Source of the DNA: Paracoccus methylarcula
Lineage (GTDB): Bacteria > Pseudomonadota > Alphaproteobacteria > Rhodobacterales > Rhodobacteraceae
Direction of reading: 5' to 3'
Length of the DNA: 64,000 nucleotides
Assembly (NCBI RefSeq): GCF_003007735.2
Contig: NZ_PXNQ02000009.1
Location: 1-64,000, forward strand
The notes beneath the pieces were generated by a model. It saw only the letters and a program-made list of their open reading frames with translations, did no database searches and was not told the origin of the DNA. Below, piece after piece: positions 19,063 to 28,147 of this stretch (the first letter of the stretch is position 1; each line of letters begins with the position of its first letter). Position numbers and translations under genes: made by a program.

Positions 19063-19221
19063 CGGAATCAAGGCCCGAAGGGCCGCCGCGCAGCGCCCGT
19101 CCGCCCCACCGGATGGGCGCTTTGATGCCGTCGGACAGCGGTTCCAGCCTTGGTCGGGATTGCACCATGAAGCGAAGGCCACAAACCTCTGCCGCCCATC
19201 CGACGGACGGGCGCTGCGCGG
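19063..19221. repeat. Intergenic repeat family B, copy 2, with perfect 18-bp inverted ends
   Basis: Lies in the eryC-eryB gap. It begins CGGAATCAAGG like the copy at 16821. CCGCGCAGCGCCCGTCCG (19086-19103) is matched exactly in inverse by CGGACGGGCGCTGCGCGG (19204-19221), enclosing 100 bp that contains CGGGATTGCACCATGAA. The structure resembles a MITE or REP/BIME-type element; no transposase lies nearby. In eryBC mRNA it would fold into a long hairpin that could set relative expression or mRNA decay. Confidence 0.7.
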
Positions 19222-19244
19222 CTCCACATGCGGTGAATGGCGAT

Positions 19245-20762
19245 CTACGCGGCATCCGCGAGACCTGCGTTGTCGAACCATTCGGTGAATGCCGCGCGTT
19301 CGGCCTTGTTCAGATGCAGGTAATGCTTGGTCCGCCGCCAGAGGATATCCTCGGCGGTCAGCGCCCATTCCTTGCGGGTCAGGTAGCGCGCCTCGGCCTC
19401 GTAAAGCTGGCCGCCGAAATGCCGGCCAAGATCGTCAAGGCTCAGCGCGCCCGCGACCACCTCCTTGGTGCGCGCGCCGTAGAGCCGCCCGTAATGATGC
19501 ACCAGCTTGCGCGGCATCCATGGATGCAGTTCCCGCAACAGGTTGGCATAGCTTTCATAATCCGCATTGGCGATCTCTCCGCCCGGTAGCGGGGCAGTTT
19601 CGGTCCAGTCCGGTCCCATATCCGGGAAAACCTCTTTCAGCCGATGCATGCCGCGTTCCGCCAATTCGCGGAAAGTGGTGATCTTGCCGCCGAACACGTT
19701 CAGAAGCGGAGCACCGCCATTCCGGTCGAGATCAAAGACATAATCGCGCGTCACCGCCGAAGGATTGCCCTGCCCGTCGTCGAACAGGGGACGCACCCCG
19801 GAAAATGTTTCCAGAACGTCCGAACGGCGCAGCTTTTCCTTGAAATAGCGGTTCACGGCGGCCAGCAGGTATTCAATCTCGGACTCGTCGGCCTGCACAT
19901 CCTCGGCCCGGCCCTCATAGGCGATATCGGTTGTGCCGATCAGCGCCTTGTCGCCCTCGTAGGGGTTGATGAAGATCACCCGCTTGTCGTGGTTCTGGAC
20001 GAGATAGGCGTTACTGCCCTGCCAGAATTTCGGCACGATGATATGGCTGCCCTTGACCAGCCGGACATTGCGGCTGGAATTCGCACCGGCCACGCGCCCG
20101 ATGACGTCGCTGACCCAGGGACCGGCACAATTCACCACGCAGCGGGCGCGGAAGCCGCGGGTTTCGCCGGTGATCTCGCTGCGGGTCTGCACCGTCCATG
20201 CGCCATCCTCGCGCCGGGCCGAGATGCAGGGGCTGCGGGTCAGGATCTCGGCGCCTTTCTCGGCTGCATCGACGGCGTTCAGCACGACAAGGCGGGCATC
20301 GTCCACCCAGCAATCGGAATATTCGAAGCCCTTGACATATCGATCCAGCAGGGGCGCGCCCTCGGGGTCGCGGCGCAGATCCAGCGTGCGGGTGCCGGGC
20401 AGCTTCCTGCGCCCGCCCAGGTTGTCGTAAAGGAACAGCCCAAGCCGGACCAGCCATGCCGGGCGGTCCTGCGGGCTGTGGGGCAGCACGAAGCGCATCG
20501 GCCAGATGATATGCGGGGCAGAGCGCATCAACACCTCGCGCTCGATCAGGGCTTCGCGGACCAGCCGGAACTCGTAATATTCAAGATAGCGCAGCCCGCC
20601 ATGCACCAGCTTGCCCGAGCGCGATGAAGTGCCCTCGGCGAGATCGCCCTTTTCGCACAGCACGACCTTCAACCCCCGGCCTGCGGCATCACGGGCCATG
20701 CCCGCGCCATTTATCCCGCCGCCGATCACGAAAAGATCGATCATCTCGTTGCCGGTCGTCAT
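19245..20762 (-). CDS. eryB: FAD-dependent erythritol-phosphate dehydrogenase (GlpD family)
   Basis: A 505-aa GlpD-like flavoprotein. The FAD-binding motif DLFVIGGGINGAGMARDAAG is followed by SSRSGKLVHGGLRYLEYYEF, and the C-terminal helical domain contains EDILWRRTKHYLHL. In the ery pathway it oxidises L-erythritol 4-phosphate to L-erythrulose phosphate and passes electrons to the quinone pool. The ATG at 20762 overlaps the restored stop of eryA (ATGA). It could be mistaken for glycerol-3-phosphate dehydrogenase; the ery context decides. Confidence 0.9.
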   Translation of the reverse strand: MTTGNEMIDLFVIGGGINGAGMARDAAGRGLKVVLCEKGDLAEGTSSRSGKLVHGGLRYLEYYEFRLVREALIEREVLMRSAPHIIWPMRFVLPHSPQDRPAWLVRLGLFLYDNLGGRRKLPGTRTLDLRRDPEGAPLLDRYVKGFEYSDCWVDDARLVVLNAVDAAEKGAEILTRSPCISARREDGAWTVQTRSEITGETRGFRARCVVNCAGPWVSDVIGRVAGANSSRNVRLVKGSHIIVPKFWQGSNAYLVQNHDKRVIFINPYEGDKALIGTTDIAYEGRAEDVQADESEIEYLLAAVNRYFKEKLRRSDVLETFSGVRPLFDDGQGNPSAVTRDYVFDLDRNGGAPLLNVFGGKITTFRELAERGMHRLKEVFPDMGPDWTETAPLPGGEIANADYESYANLLRELHPWMPRKLVHHYGRLYGARTKEVVAGALSLDDLGRHFGGQLYEAEARYLTRKEWALTAEDILWRRTKHYLHLNKAERAAFTEWFDNAGLADAA

Positions 20763-22338
20763 GTCAGTCTCCTTGTCAAAGGCGTCTGTGCCGCGCGGAC
20801 ACGTGCCAATGCGTCCCATGCCGGGGGCAGCGCCTGCCGCGATGCGGTGAATGCGGGGAAGAGCCGCGCATAGGCGGCCACGAGATCGGGGTCGGGCGCC
20901 TCGGCCTCGCCCAGAAGCGGCGTGACCCATTCGCCGATACAGGCCTCCATGTCGGGATAGCGCCGATCGCCACCGCGGCCATCATCGCCGCCCCGGCCGC
21001 GCCCGCCTCGTCGCGATCAGAGACGCGCACCGGCGCGTCCAGCGAGGCCGACAGGATGCCGCGCAGCCCCCTGGATCGCGCCGCCCCTCCGGTCAGGCGC
21101 AGTTCCGAGGGCAGGGGCCCCATCGCGGCATAGCAGTCGCGCATGGCCATCCCCAGCCCCTCGGCCACGGCGCGCAGCAGGTCGGGATAGCGGTGATGCT
21201 GCGCAAGCCCGACAAAGCCCGCGCGCGCATCGGCGTTGACGAAGGGGCCGCGCTCTCCGGCGTCCGAGATATAGGGGTGATAGACGATCTGGCCGGGCCG
21301 GCTGGTGGCCAGCCAGCCCTCGATATGATCGACAAGGTCGCGATGGCTGACCGAATGGCCCATATCCGACATGATCCCGGCGGCCATCCCCAGCACCCAG
21401 TCAAGATTCAGCGTTGCCGCCATGTTGGTCTGGACCTGCGAGACGATACCGGGGATGGGCAGGCAGATCACATAGCCGGTGCCTTCGGCGTTCAGATGCA
21501 CATCCGGGGCCGTCACTGCCCGCAGATGCACTCCGGTCGAACCCACGGTCGAACAGGCCACGTCGCCCGCTCCGCCATGAACCCCGGCGCCAAGCGCGGT
21601 CATGACCATGTCCACATAGCCAAGGCTGACGGGCGTTCCCGCGCGCAGCCCGGTCCGGGCGGCAGCCTCTGCCGTCAGTGGGTGGGTGATCTGGCTGCCA
21701 TCGACGATCTCGGGCAGCAGATTGCGGCGATGGGTCAGGCCAAGCGCGTCGATGACGGTGTCGTCATATCGGCGATTGCGGAAATTGCCGAAGGTGAAGC
21801 TGGCTTCCGACGGGTCGGTCGCCCGGATGCCGGTCAGGTTCAGGTAAAGCCAGTCCTTGCAATGCAGCGCGACCTCGGACTTGTCCAGCAATTCGGGCGC
21901 ATGGATGTCCATATGTGCCATCTGGCTGCCTTGCTGGCAAGTGTTCAGCCCGGTTCCGGTGGCCTCGAAACGGGCGCGGTTGGCAGGGCTGCTTGCCAGG
22001 CGCTCAACCGTAGGCGCGGCCCGGGCGTCCAGCCAGATCCATGCATCGCCGACCGGTCCGTCCCGGCCCACCAGCCATGTGCCATCCCCTTGGGCGGTCA
22101 CCGACAATGCGGCGGTGCGGGAGGCGAGATTGCCGATCCGTTCGCCAAGCTGTCGCAGCGCGGCGGCGCAATCCTCCCATGTCTGGTCAAGATTTTGCGT
22201 GGCAGAACCATCCGGTCCCGTCGCGTAGCGATTCGGCACCGATGCCGCCGCGAGCTGCTGTCCATGCAGGTCGAAGCCCACGGCCTTGATGACCGAGGTT
22301 CCCGCGTCGATGCCGATCAGGATGTCAGCGCCTTGCAT
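20759..22338 (-). CDS. eryA: Erythritol kinase (FGGY family), frameshifted near 3' end
   Basis: FGGY carbohydrate kinase with GIDAGTSVIKAVGFD at the N-terminus and LRLTGGAARSRGLRGILSASL in the C-terminal ATP-binding domain. It phosphorylates erythritol to L-erythritol 4-phosphate, committing it to catabolism. As read the frame runs to 20776 with a non-homologous tail after AVAIGA. One base lost near 20959-20962 would continue as YPDMEACIGEWVTPLLG…LTRRLT and stop at 20759, overlapping eryB by ATGA and giving about 525 residues. That coupling strongly suggests the shifted frame is the native one. First gene of eryABCD. Confidence 0.88.
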
Positions 22339-22850
22339 GATTCACCTCCGTCGAATCGGTGTCCCTGCCGTCCATCGCGCCCTTGCCGGGATATGGAGGC
22401 CCGATACATGGGGTCGCTTATATATCATAATTATCCCACAGTGAATGTATTTTTTTACGGACTGCGAAAATAATTTCATGTACGCTTATCTTGTGGAGGG
22501 GTGCGCTGCGATTCGAATGAGCAGGTACCTCTTCCGATCTGGAGGCGGAGGATGCAATATTCTATATATAGATTGCCGATTTCGGGGGATGTTTCGCGAT
22601 CTTCCCGTTCTGTTTCCGGCCAAATCATGGCTGATGTTCTGGGGGTTTGCACGGAAGTTTCCGCGAATCATTTATCTTTGTTGACTGAGATAATATCATT
22701 GTTATATCATAAGCGCCAATCATTCGCGCCGGGGAGGGCGCCGTATCCGGCTTGTGGGGAGGACGTCATGCAATTGCCAGGAATATCCCGTGCCAGCCCG
22801 GTTCGCGCCCGTAGCGCCCCGACCATCCTCACTCAACCCGAGGCCGCATC
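22339..22850. promoter_or_regulatory. Divergent eryA / ABC-transporter promoter region
   Basis: A 512-bp AT-rich gap, unusual for the neighbourhood. The decamer TATATCATAA occurs at 22421-22430 (near eryA) and again at 22703-22712, both in AT-rich promoter-like settings; the second is preceded by TTGACT at 22681 and GATAATATC. These are candidate operators for EryD or one of the DeoR regulators, coordinating uptake and catabolism. Small open frames in the gap have no coding character. The DUF2291 gene begins at 22851. Confidence 0.5.
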
Positions 22851-23522
22851 ATGACCCAGAGCACCGCCCCGACTTCCTCCACCCCCGCGCCGAAAGCACC
22901 GGCACCCTCGCGGCGCGGGCTGATCATCGGAGGCGTGCTCGCGGCTGCCGTGGCAGCCGGCATCGCGCTGGACACCACCGTCGTGCAGATCGGCTCCGAA
23001 TCCGATGCCCGCCAGCAGGCCTTCTCTCCGGACAGTTATGGAGAGGGAGAGTTCCCGCGCATTCAGGCATTCGTACAGGGAAAGGCCGTTGACGCCGCGA
23101 CGTTGGCCCCTGCCGTATTGGCCGACAAGGATGCCGCCGCCGAAGAATACGGCACCCCGGCCTCGACCGGCGCGATCATGCCCGTCACGGTGACGGGCGT
23201 CGTGGGCGAGGGCAAGTCCGGCGTCTATACGCTGACCGCCGAGGGCGTGCCCGAAGAAATCACCCTCCGCGTCCAGACCGGCCCCGCCATCAACGGCACC
23301 GAGCTGCGCGACGCGCCGGGCGATATCGCCTTTGGCCAGTTCAAGAACCAGATCGAATACCAGGATGCGGGCTCTGCCATCAACCGCGCCATGAAGGCCT
23401 CTGTTCTGGACGGGATAGATACGGCCAGCCTGCCGGGCAAGACCATTACCGTCACCGGTGCATTCCGGCTGATCAACCCTGCGAACTGGATGATCACCCC
23501 TGTCGCGCTGGAGGTGAAATGA
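22851..23522 (+). CDS. DUF2291 membrane-anchored periplasmic protein
   Basis: A 223-aa protein with a Pro/Ser-rich cytoplasmic start, one TM helix (GLIIGGVLAAAVAAGIALDTTVV, residues 23-45) and an extracytoplasmic domain with VTVTGVVGEGKSGVYTL and FGQFKNQIEYQDAGSAINRAM. It matches DUF2291, a family found almost only as the first gene of RbsABC-like sugar transporter operons. It overlaps the ATPase gene by ATGA. It may help the transporter assemble or recognise its binding protein; no function is proven. Confidence 0.82.
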   Translation: MTQSTAPTSSTPAPKAPAPSRRGLIIGGVLAAAVAAGIALDTTVVQIGSESDARQQAFSPDSYGEGEFPRIQAFVQGKAVDAATLAPAVLADKDAAAEEYGTPASTGAIMPVTVTGVVGEGKSGVYTLTAEGVPEEITLRVQTGPAINGTELRDAPGDIAFGQFKNQIEYQDAGSAINRAMKASVLDGIDTASLPGKTITVTGAFRLINPANWMITPVALEVK

Positions 23523-25063
23523 GCTCTGAGCCCCCCATCCCCGACGCGCAACCGGACCTGCGGGAAGTCGTGCTTGCCGCCCGCAATGTCGCCAAGTCCT
23601 ATGGCAATGTCCACGCGCTGAAAGGCGTGAATTTCGACATTCACCGTGGCCAGGTCACGACCCTGTTCGGCGAGAATGGCGCCGGCAAGTCGACACTGAT
23701 GAAGGTGCTTTCAGGCGTGATCCAGCCGACATCCGGCGAGATCATCCTCGATGGGCAACCCGTCAGTTTCAACAATGCCGCCGATGCCCGCGACCGCGGC
23801 ATCTCGATCATCCACCAGGAACTGTCGCTGGCCCCCAACATGACGGTGCGCGACAATATCTTCATGGGGCGCGAGATCAGGACCGCCACCGGCGTCGATT
23901 TCGCCGAGGAGGAACGGCAGACCCGCAAGCTGATGGAAGATCTCGAAGAGGATATCGACCCGCTGACCCCGGTCGAGGAACTGCGCCTTGGCCAGCAGCA
24001 GATCGTTGAGATCGCCCGCGCGCTGTCGGTCAACAGCCGCATCCTGATCATGGACGAGCCGACCTCGGCGCTTTCGGCCAGCGAGGTGGAGGTTTTGTTC
24101 AAGGTGATCCGCGACCTGACCGCGAAGGGCGTGTCGATCGTCTATATCTCGCATCACCTTGAAGAGGCGCTGACCATCACCGATCACGCGGTGGTGCTGC
24201 GCGACGGAAACATGACCGCCTATGCGCCACGTGCCGAGATCGATCTGGAATGGATCGTCCGCAACATGGTGGGCGAAAACTACGACCTTGGCTCGCCGCC
24301 CGAAGGTCACGACATGGGCGAGACCGCATTGTCGATCCGCAACCTGTCGGTCCCGGATGCTTCTGGCGTCGATCTGGTGGACGGGATGTCCTTGGATGTC
24401 CGCGCGGGCGAGATCGTCTGCATCTATGGCCTGATGGGGGCAGGGCGCACCGAATTGCTGGAGGCCATCGCCGGGCGGCTGAAGGCTACCGGCGGCGAGA
24501 TCGTGCTGGAAGGCCGCGAGGTATCGCATCTCTCCATCGGCGAGCGGATCGCGCGCGGCCTTGCACTGGTGCCCGAGGATCGACAACGCGACGGACTCGT
24601 GCAGACCATGAGCGTCGGGCAGAACCTGTCGCTGGCCTCTATCCGTAGCTTTACCCGGGGGCTGTTCACGCAGACCCGCGCCGAGAGGGCGCTGATCGGG
24701 GACAGTATCCGCGAGGTGACCGTCAAGACCGATGGCCCCGATGCGCCCATCGGCTCTTTGTCAGGGGGCAACCAGCAGAAGGTGGTGATCGGCAAGATAC
24801 TGGCCACGAAACCCCGCGTCATCATGCTGGACGAACCGTCGCGCGGCATCGATATCGGCGCCAAGGCCGAGGTATTCAGGCTTCTGGCCGAAGGGGCGAA
24901 ACAGGGGCTTGCGGTGCTCTATTCGACCTCGGAGGTCGGCGAATGCCTGTCGGTCGCGCATCGGATCATTGTCATGCACAAGGGCCATGTCTCGGCCGAA
25001 TTCGATTCCACCGTCACCAAGGAAGAGATCATGGCCGCCTCGGGCGAGTCCGTGGCCGCCTGA
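23519..25063 (+). CDS. eryE: Sugar/polyol ABC transporter ATP-binding protein (RbsA type)
   Basis: A 514-aa double ATPase. Domain 1 has Walker A GENGAGKST, signature LRLGQQQIVEIARAL and Walker B ILIMDEPTSAL. Domain 2 has the degenerate GAGRTELLEA P-loop normal for RbsA-type subunits and LSGGNQQKVVIGK with IMLDEPSRGIDIGAK. It powers import through EryF. Order DUF2291-ATPase-permease-binding protein between the two halves of the ery locus supports erythritol as substrate, though related polyols are possible. Confidence 0.9.
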   Translation: MSSEPPIPDAQPDLREVVLAARNVAKSYGNVHALKGVNFDIHRGQVTTLFGENGAGKSTLMKVLSGVIQPTSGEIILDGQPVSFNNAADARDRGISIIHQELSLAPNMTVRDNIFMGREIRTATGVDFAEEERQTRKLMEDLEEDIDPLTPVEELRLGQQQIVEIARALSVNSRILIMDEPTSALSASEVEVLFKVIRDLTAKGVSIVYISHHLEEALTITDHAVVLRDGNMTAYAPRAEIDLEWIVRNMVGENYDLGSPPEGHDMGETALSIRNLSVPDASGVDLVDGMSLDVRAGEIVCIYGLMGAGRTELLEAIAGRLKATGGEIVLEGREVSHLSIGERIARGLALVPEDRQRDGLVQTMSVGQNLSLASIRSFTRGLFTQTRAERALIGDSIREVTVKTDGPDAPIGSLSGGNQQKVVIGKILATKPRVIMLDEPSRGIDIGAKAEVFRLLAEGAKQGLAVLYSTSEVGECLSVAHRIIVMHKGHVSAEFDSTVTKEEIMAASGESVAA

Positions 25064-25089
25064 AGGACGAGAGCGAGAGGGAACAACCC

Positions 25090-26132
25090 ATGTCGGATAC
25101 CACCATCACCCGCGCCTCGGACGGACAGGCGAAGAAATTCAATATCGGCCGCCTGCTGCTGGAGGGGCGCGCCTTCTTCGCGCTGATCCTGATCATCGCG
25201 GTGTTTTCGTTCATGTCGCCGAATTATTTCACCCTTGGCAACTTCCTGATCATGTCCAGCCATGTGGCGATCTATGGATTGCTTTCCATCGGCATGCTGC
25301 TGGTGATCCTGAATGGCGGCATCGACCTGTCGGTGGGCTCGATCCTTGCGTTGGCGGGCGCAGTGCGGGCGCGATGATGCAGGGGATCGAATTGCAGGCC
25401 CTGGGCGTGATCCTCTATCCGCCGGTCTGGGCCGTGGTCGTGCTGACCTGCGTGCTGGGCGCGCTGGTGGGCGCGGTGAACGGCGTGCTGATCTCGATCT
25501 TCAGGGTTCCGGCCTTCGTCGCCACGCTTGGCGTGATGTATGTGGCACGCGGCATCGCGCTGCTGATGACCAATGGCCTCACCTATAACAACCTGTCGGG
25601 ACGGTCTGAGCTGGGCAATACCGGCTTCAGCTGGCTGGGTTTCAACCGCATCGCGGGGATCCCGATCTCGGTGCTGGTGCTGGCAGCGATGGCGATCATC
25701 GCCGGTCTGATGCTGTCGCGCTCGTCATTCGGGCGCTGGCTCTATGCCTCGGGCGGCAATGAGCGCGCCGCCGAATTGTCCGGCGTGCCGACCCGCCGGG
25801 TCAAGATCACCGTCTATACGCTGTCGGGTATCCTGTCGGCCATTGCGGGGCTGGTCCTGTCCTCGCAGTTGACCTCTGCCGGACCCACCGCAGGCACCAC
25901 CTATGAATTGACGGCCATCGCCGCCGTGGTGATCGGCGGCGCGGCCCTGACCGGCGGACGCGGAACCGTGCGCGGCACCATGCTGGGGGCCTTCGTCATC
26001 GGTTTCCTGTCGGACGGGCTCGTGATCATCGGCGTGTCCTCCTATTGGCAGACTGTCTTTACCGGCGCCGTGATCGTCTTGGCCGTGCTGATGAACTCGC
26101 TGCAATACGGACGCGGCACCCGCAAGAGCTGA
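25090..26132 (+). CDS. eryF: Sugar/polyol ABC transporter permease (RbsC type), frameshifted as read
   Basis: A RbsC/BPD_transp_2 permease with about ten TM helices. The start MSDTTITRASDGQ at 25090 is 26 bp after the ATPase. The frame holds to GGIDLSVGSILALAGAV and then stops at 25377. Loss of one base near 25363-25365 explains this: an alternate frame continues AGAMMQGIELQALGVIL through the family signature AAVVIGGAALTGGRGTV to the stop at 26132, the normal ~347 residues. The ORF otherwise shows no decay. Confidence 0.85.
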
Positions 26133-26227
26133 CGTTCCCGAACATCACCGCCCGGACAATGACAAGGCCGGGCGCCACCCCCTGTCCGGTAAAACGGCAG
26201 AACCACCAACCCGAAGGGAGAGAGACA

Positions 26228-27175
26228 ATGATGAAGATGACGCGCCGCCTGATGCTGGCCGCCACCGCAAGCCTGCCGCTGATGGCGGGCTCGGCATGGG
26301 CCGAAGGACTGATGACGATTATCGTCAACGATCCGGCGAACCCCTATTGGTTCACCGAGGGCGAGGTCGCAAAGGCCACCGCCGAAGAACTGGGCTACAC
26401 GGCCAATGTCGCCGCGCATAAGGGCGATACCAATACCGAAAGCACCCTGATCGACACCGCCATCACCAACCAGTCGGCGGCGATCATCCTCGATCCGGCC
26501 AATGCCGACGGCTCGGTCGGTGCGGTCAAGAAGGCTGTCGATGCGGGCATCCCGGTCTTCCTCGTCAATGCCGAGATCAACCAGGAAGGTCTGGCCAAGG
26601 CGCAGCTTGTCTCGAACAACGCGCAGGGCGCGGCGCTTGGCGCGCAGGCCTGGGTCGAGGCGGTCGGCGACAGCGGCCCCTATGTCGAGCTGTTCGGCGC
26701 ACCCTCGGACAACAACGCCGCGACCCGCTCGAACGGTTTCGAGACGGTTCTGACCCAGTATCCCGACCTGGAAAAGGCCGATCAGGAGGTCGCCAACTGG
26801 GACCGCACCCAAGGCTATCAGAAGATGCAATCCATGCTGCAGGCCAATCCCGGCATCATCGGGGTGATCTCGGGCAATGACGAGATGGCGCTTGGCGCCA
26901 TCGCCGCGCTGAAAGAGGCGGGCAAGCTGGATCAGGTCAAGGTCGGCGGTTTCGACGGCTCCCCCGATGCGGTCGAGGCGGTCAAGGCCGGTGAGATGCA
27001 ATATACCGTCCTGCAGCCCGTCGCGGTCTTTTCCGAAGAGGCGGTCCGGCAGGCCGACAATTTCATCAAGAACGGTGAAACCGGTGTCGAGATGGAAAAA
27101 CAGCTTTTCGACTGCATCCTGATCACCGCCGACAATGTCGATCAGATGACCTCGCCCTTCGTGCTTGAGCAGTGA
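26228..27175 (+). CDS. eryG: Sugar/polyol ABC transporter periplasmic binding protein
   Basis: A 315-aa RbsB-like type I periplasmic binding protein. The N-terminal signal peptide MMKMTRRLMLAATASLPLMAGSAWA ends at an AxA site. IIVNDPANPYWFTEGEVAKA, ILDPANADGSVGAVKKAVDAGIPV and GVISGNDEMALGAIAALKEAG are the usual ligand-lobe motifs. AAGGGAGAGAGACA precedes the ATG. Last gene of the importer operon; a strong terminator hairpin follows at 27183. Substrate inferred to be erythritol from context. Confidence 0.88.
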   Translation: MMKMTRRLMLAATASLPLMAGSAWAEGLMTIIVNDPANPYWFTEGEVAKATAEELGYTANVAAHKGDTNTESTLIDTAITNQSAAIILDPANADGSVGAVKKAVDAGIPVFLVNAEINQEGLAKAQLVSNNAQGAALGAQAWVEAVGDSGPYVELFGAPSDNNAATRSNGFETVLTQYPDLEKADQEVANWDRTQGYQKMQSMLQANPGIIGVISGNDEMALGAIAALKEAGKLDQVKVGGFDGSPDAVEAVKAGEMQYTVLQPVAVFSEEAVRQADNFIKNGETGVEMEKQLFDCILITADNVDQMTSPFVLEQ

Positions 27176-27182
27176 CGGGCAG

Positions 27183-27207
27183 GGGGCGCGGTTAGCCGTG
27201 CCCCTTT
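27183..27207 (+). terminator. Intrinsic terminator after eryG
   Basis: GGGGCGCGG-TTAG-CCGTGCCCC forms a nine-pair stem with one G·T pair, followed by TTTCCCTT. It separates the importer operon from the second DeoR gene. Confidence 0.6.
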
Positions 27208-27273
27208 CCCTTCCGGCGGGTCAGGCTATCCTGTGCTGGCATCGCCACCGGATGACGGGCAGGAGAAAGACAC

Positions 27274-28122
27274 ATGGCAGACAGCCCGGATCAGGCCCCG
27301 ATAGACCGGCTCATTGCCGATGACCTGCCCAGTGACAGCCGCCAGGCCCGCCAGATCGCCCGCCGCCAGATGATCGCCGAGGCGGTCATGGCCGAGGGCA
27401 CGATGCGGATCGAGGACCTGACCGAGCGTTTCGGCATCAGCCTGATGACCGCCCATCGCGACCTGGACGATCTTGCCAGCCGGGGGCTCTTGCGCAAGAC
27501 GCGCGGCATCGTCTCGGCCGCCCCCACCAGCCTGATCGAAGCCAGCGACGCCTATCGAGACACGAGGCAGGCCGCCGAGAAATCCGCCATCGCCGCTGAA
27601 GCCGCCCGGATCATCGAGCCGGGGCAGGCAGTGTTCTTCGACGATTCCACCACCGTGTTCCGCATGGTCCCGCATCTGGCCGCCAAGGTGCCGCTGACGG
27701 CGATCACCAATTCCATCGCCCTGATGAACGCGCTCAAGGATATCCGCGATCTTACCCTGCTGGGGCTGGGCGGGCAGTTCCACAACTGGTGCAACGCCTT
27801 CATGGGTCCCGGCACCACCGCCGAGATCCGCCGCCTGCGGGCCGACCTGGTCTTTCTGTCCATGTCCGCGATCACCGATGGAATGGTTTTCCATCAAAGC
27901 CCGGACATGGTCGAGACCAAGCGCGCCATGTTCGACAGCGCCGCCAAGCGCGTGCTGCTGGCCGATCACACGAAATTCGAGCGCCGCGCCCTCCATGCCA
28001 TGGAGCCACTGGAAAAATTCGATCTGGTCATCGTCGATGACGGCACGCCCCCGGCGTTGATCGAACGGATGAAATCGCGCGGCATCGAGGTGCTGGTGGC
28101 CAGCCCTGAACGCGCCGGATGA
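27274..28122 (+). CDS. DeoR-family transcriptional regulator (second)
   Basis: A 282-aa DeoR regulator with a 25-residue N-terminal extension, HTH (RIEDLTERFGISLMTAHRDLDDL, LASRGLLRKTRG) and sugar-phosphate-sensing domain (AVFFDDSTTVFRMVPHL, ITNSIALMNALKD, LGLGGQFHNWCNAF, VLLADHTKFERRALH). Its organisation parallels eryR. Placed after the importer operon and convergent with uxuA, it may control the transporter, the ery genes, or both. AGGAGAAAGACAC precedes the ATG. Confidence 0.85.
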   Translation: MADSPDQAPIDRLIADDLPSDSRQARQIARRQMIAEAVMAEGTMRIEDLTERFGISLMTAHRDLDDLASRGLLRKTRGIVSAAPTSLIEASDAYRDTRQAAEKSAIAAEAARIIEPGQAVFFDDSTTVFRMVPHLAAKVPLTAITNSIALMNALKDIRDLTLLGLGGQFHNWCNAFMGPGTTAEIRRLRADLVFLSMSAITDGMVFHQSPDMVETKRAMFDSAAKRVLLADHTKFERRALHAMEPLEKFDLVIVDDGTPPALIERMKSRGIEVLVASPERAG

Positions 28123-28147
28123 TCCGCCGCGTTCGATAAGGCCCGTG

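Noticed and set aside
19063-19221. Insertion sequence in the eryB-eryC gap
   Set aside because: Only about 160 bp with inverted ends and no transposase; treated as a small repeat element.
22445-22684. Small frames in the eryA/importer promoter gap
   Set aside because: AT-rich, no homology or ribosome-binding site, and located over promoter motifs.
8118-26132. Calling the five frameshifted genes pseudogenes
   Set aside because: Single indels in GC runs with intact downstream frames and restored start-stop overlaps; not enough to claim decay without read data.
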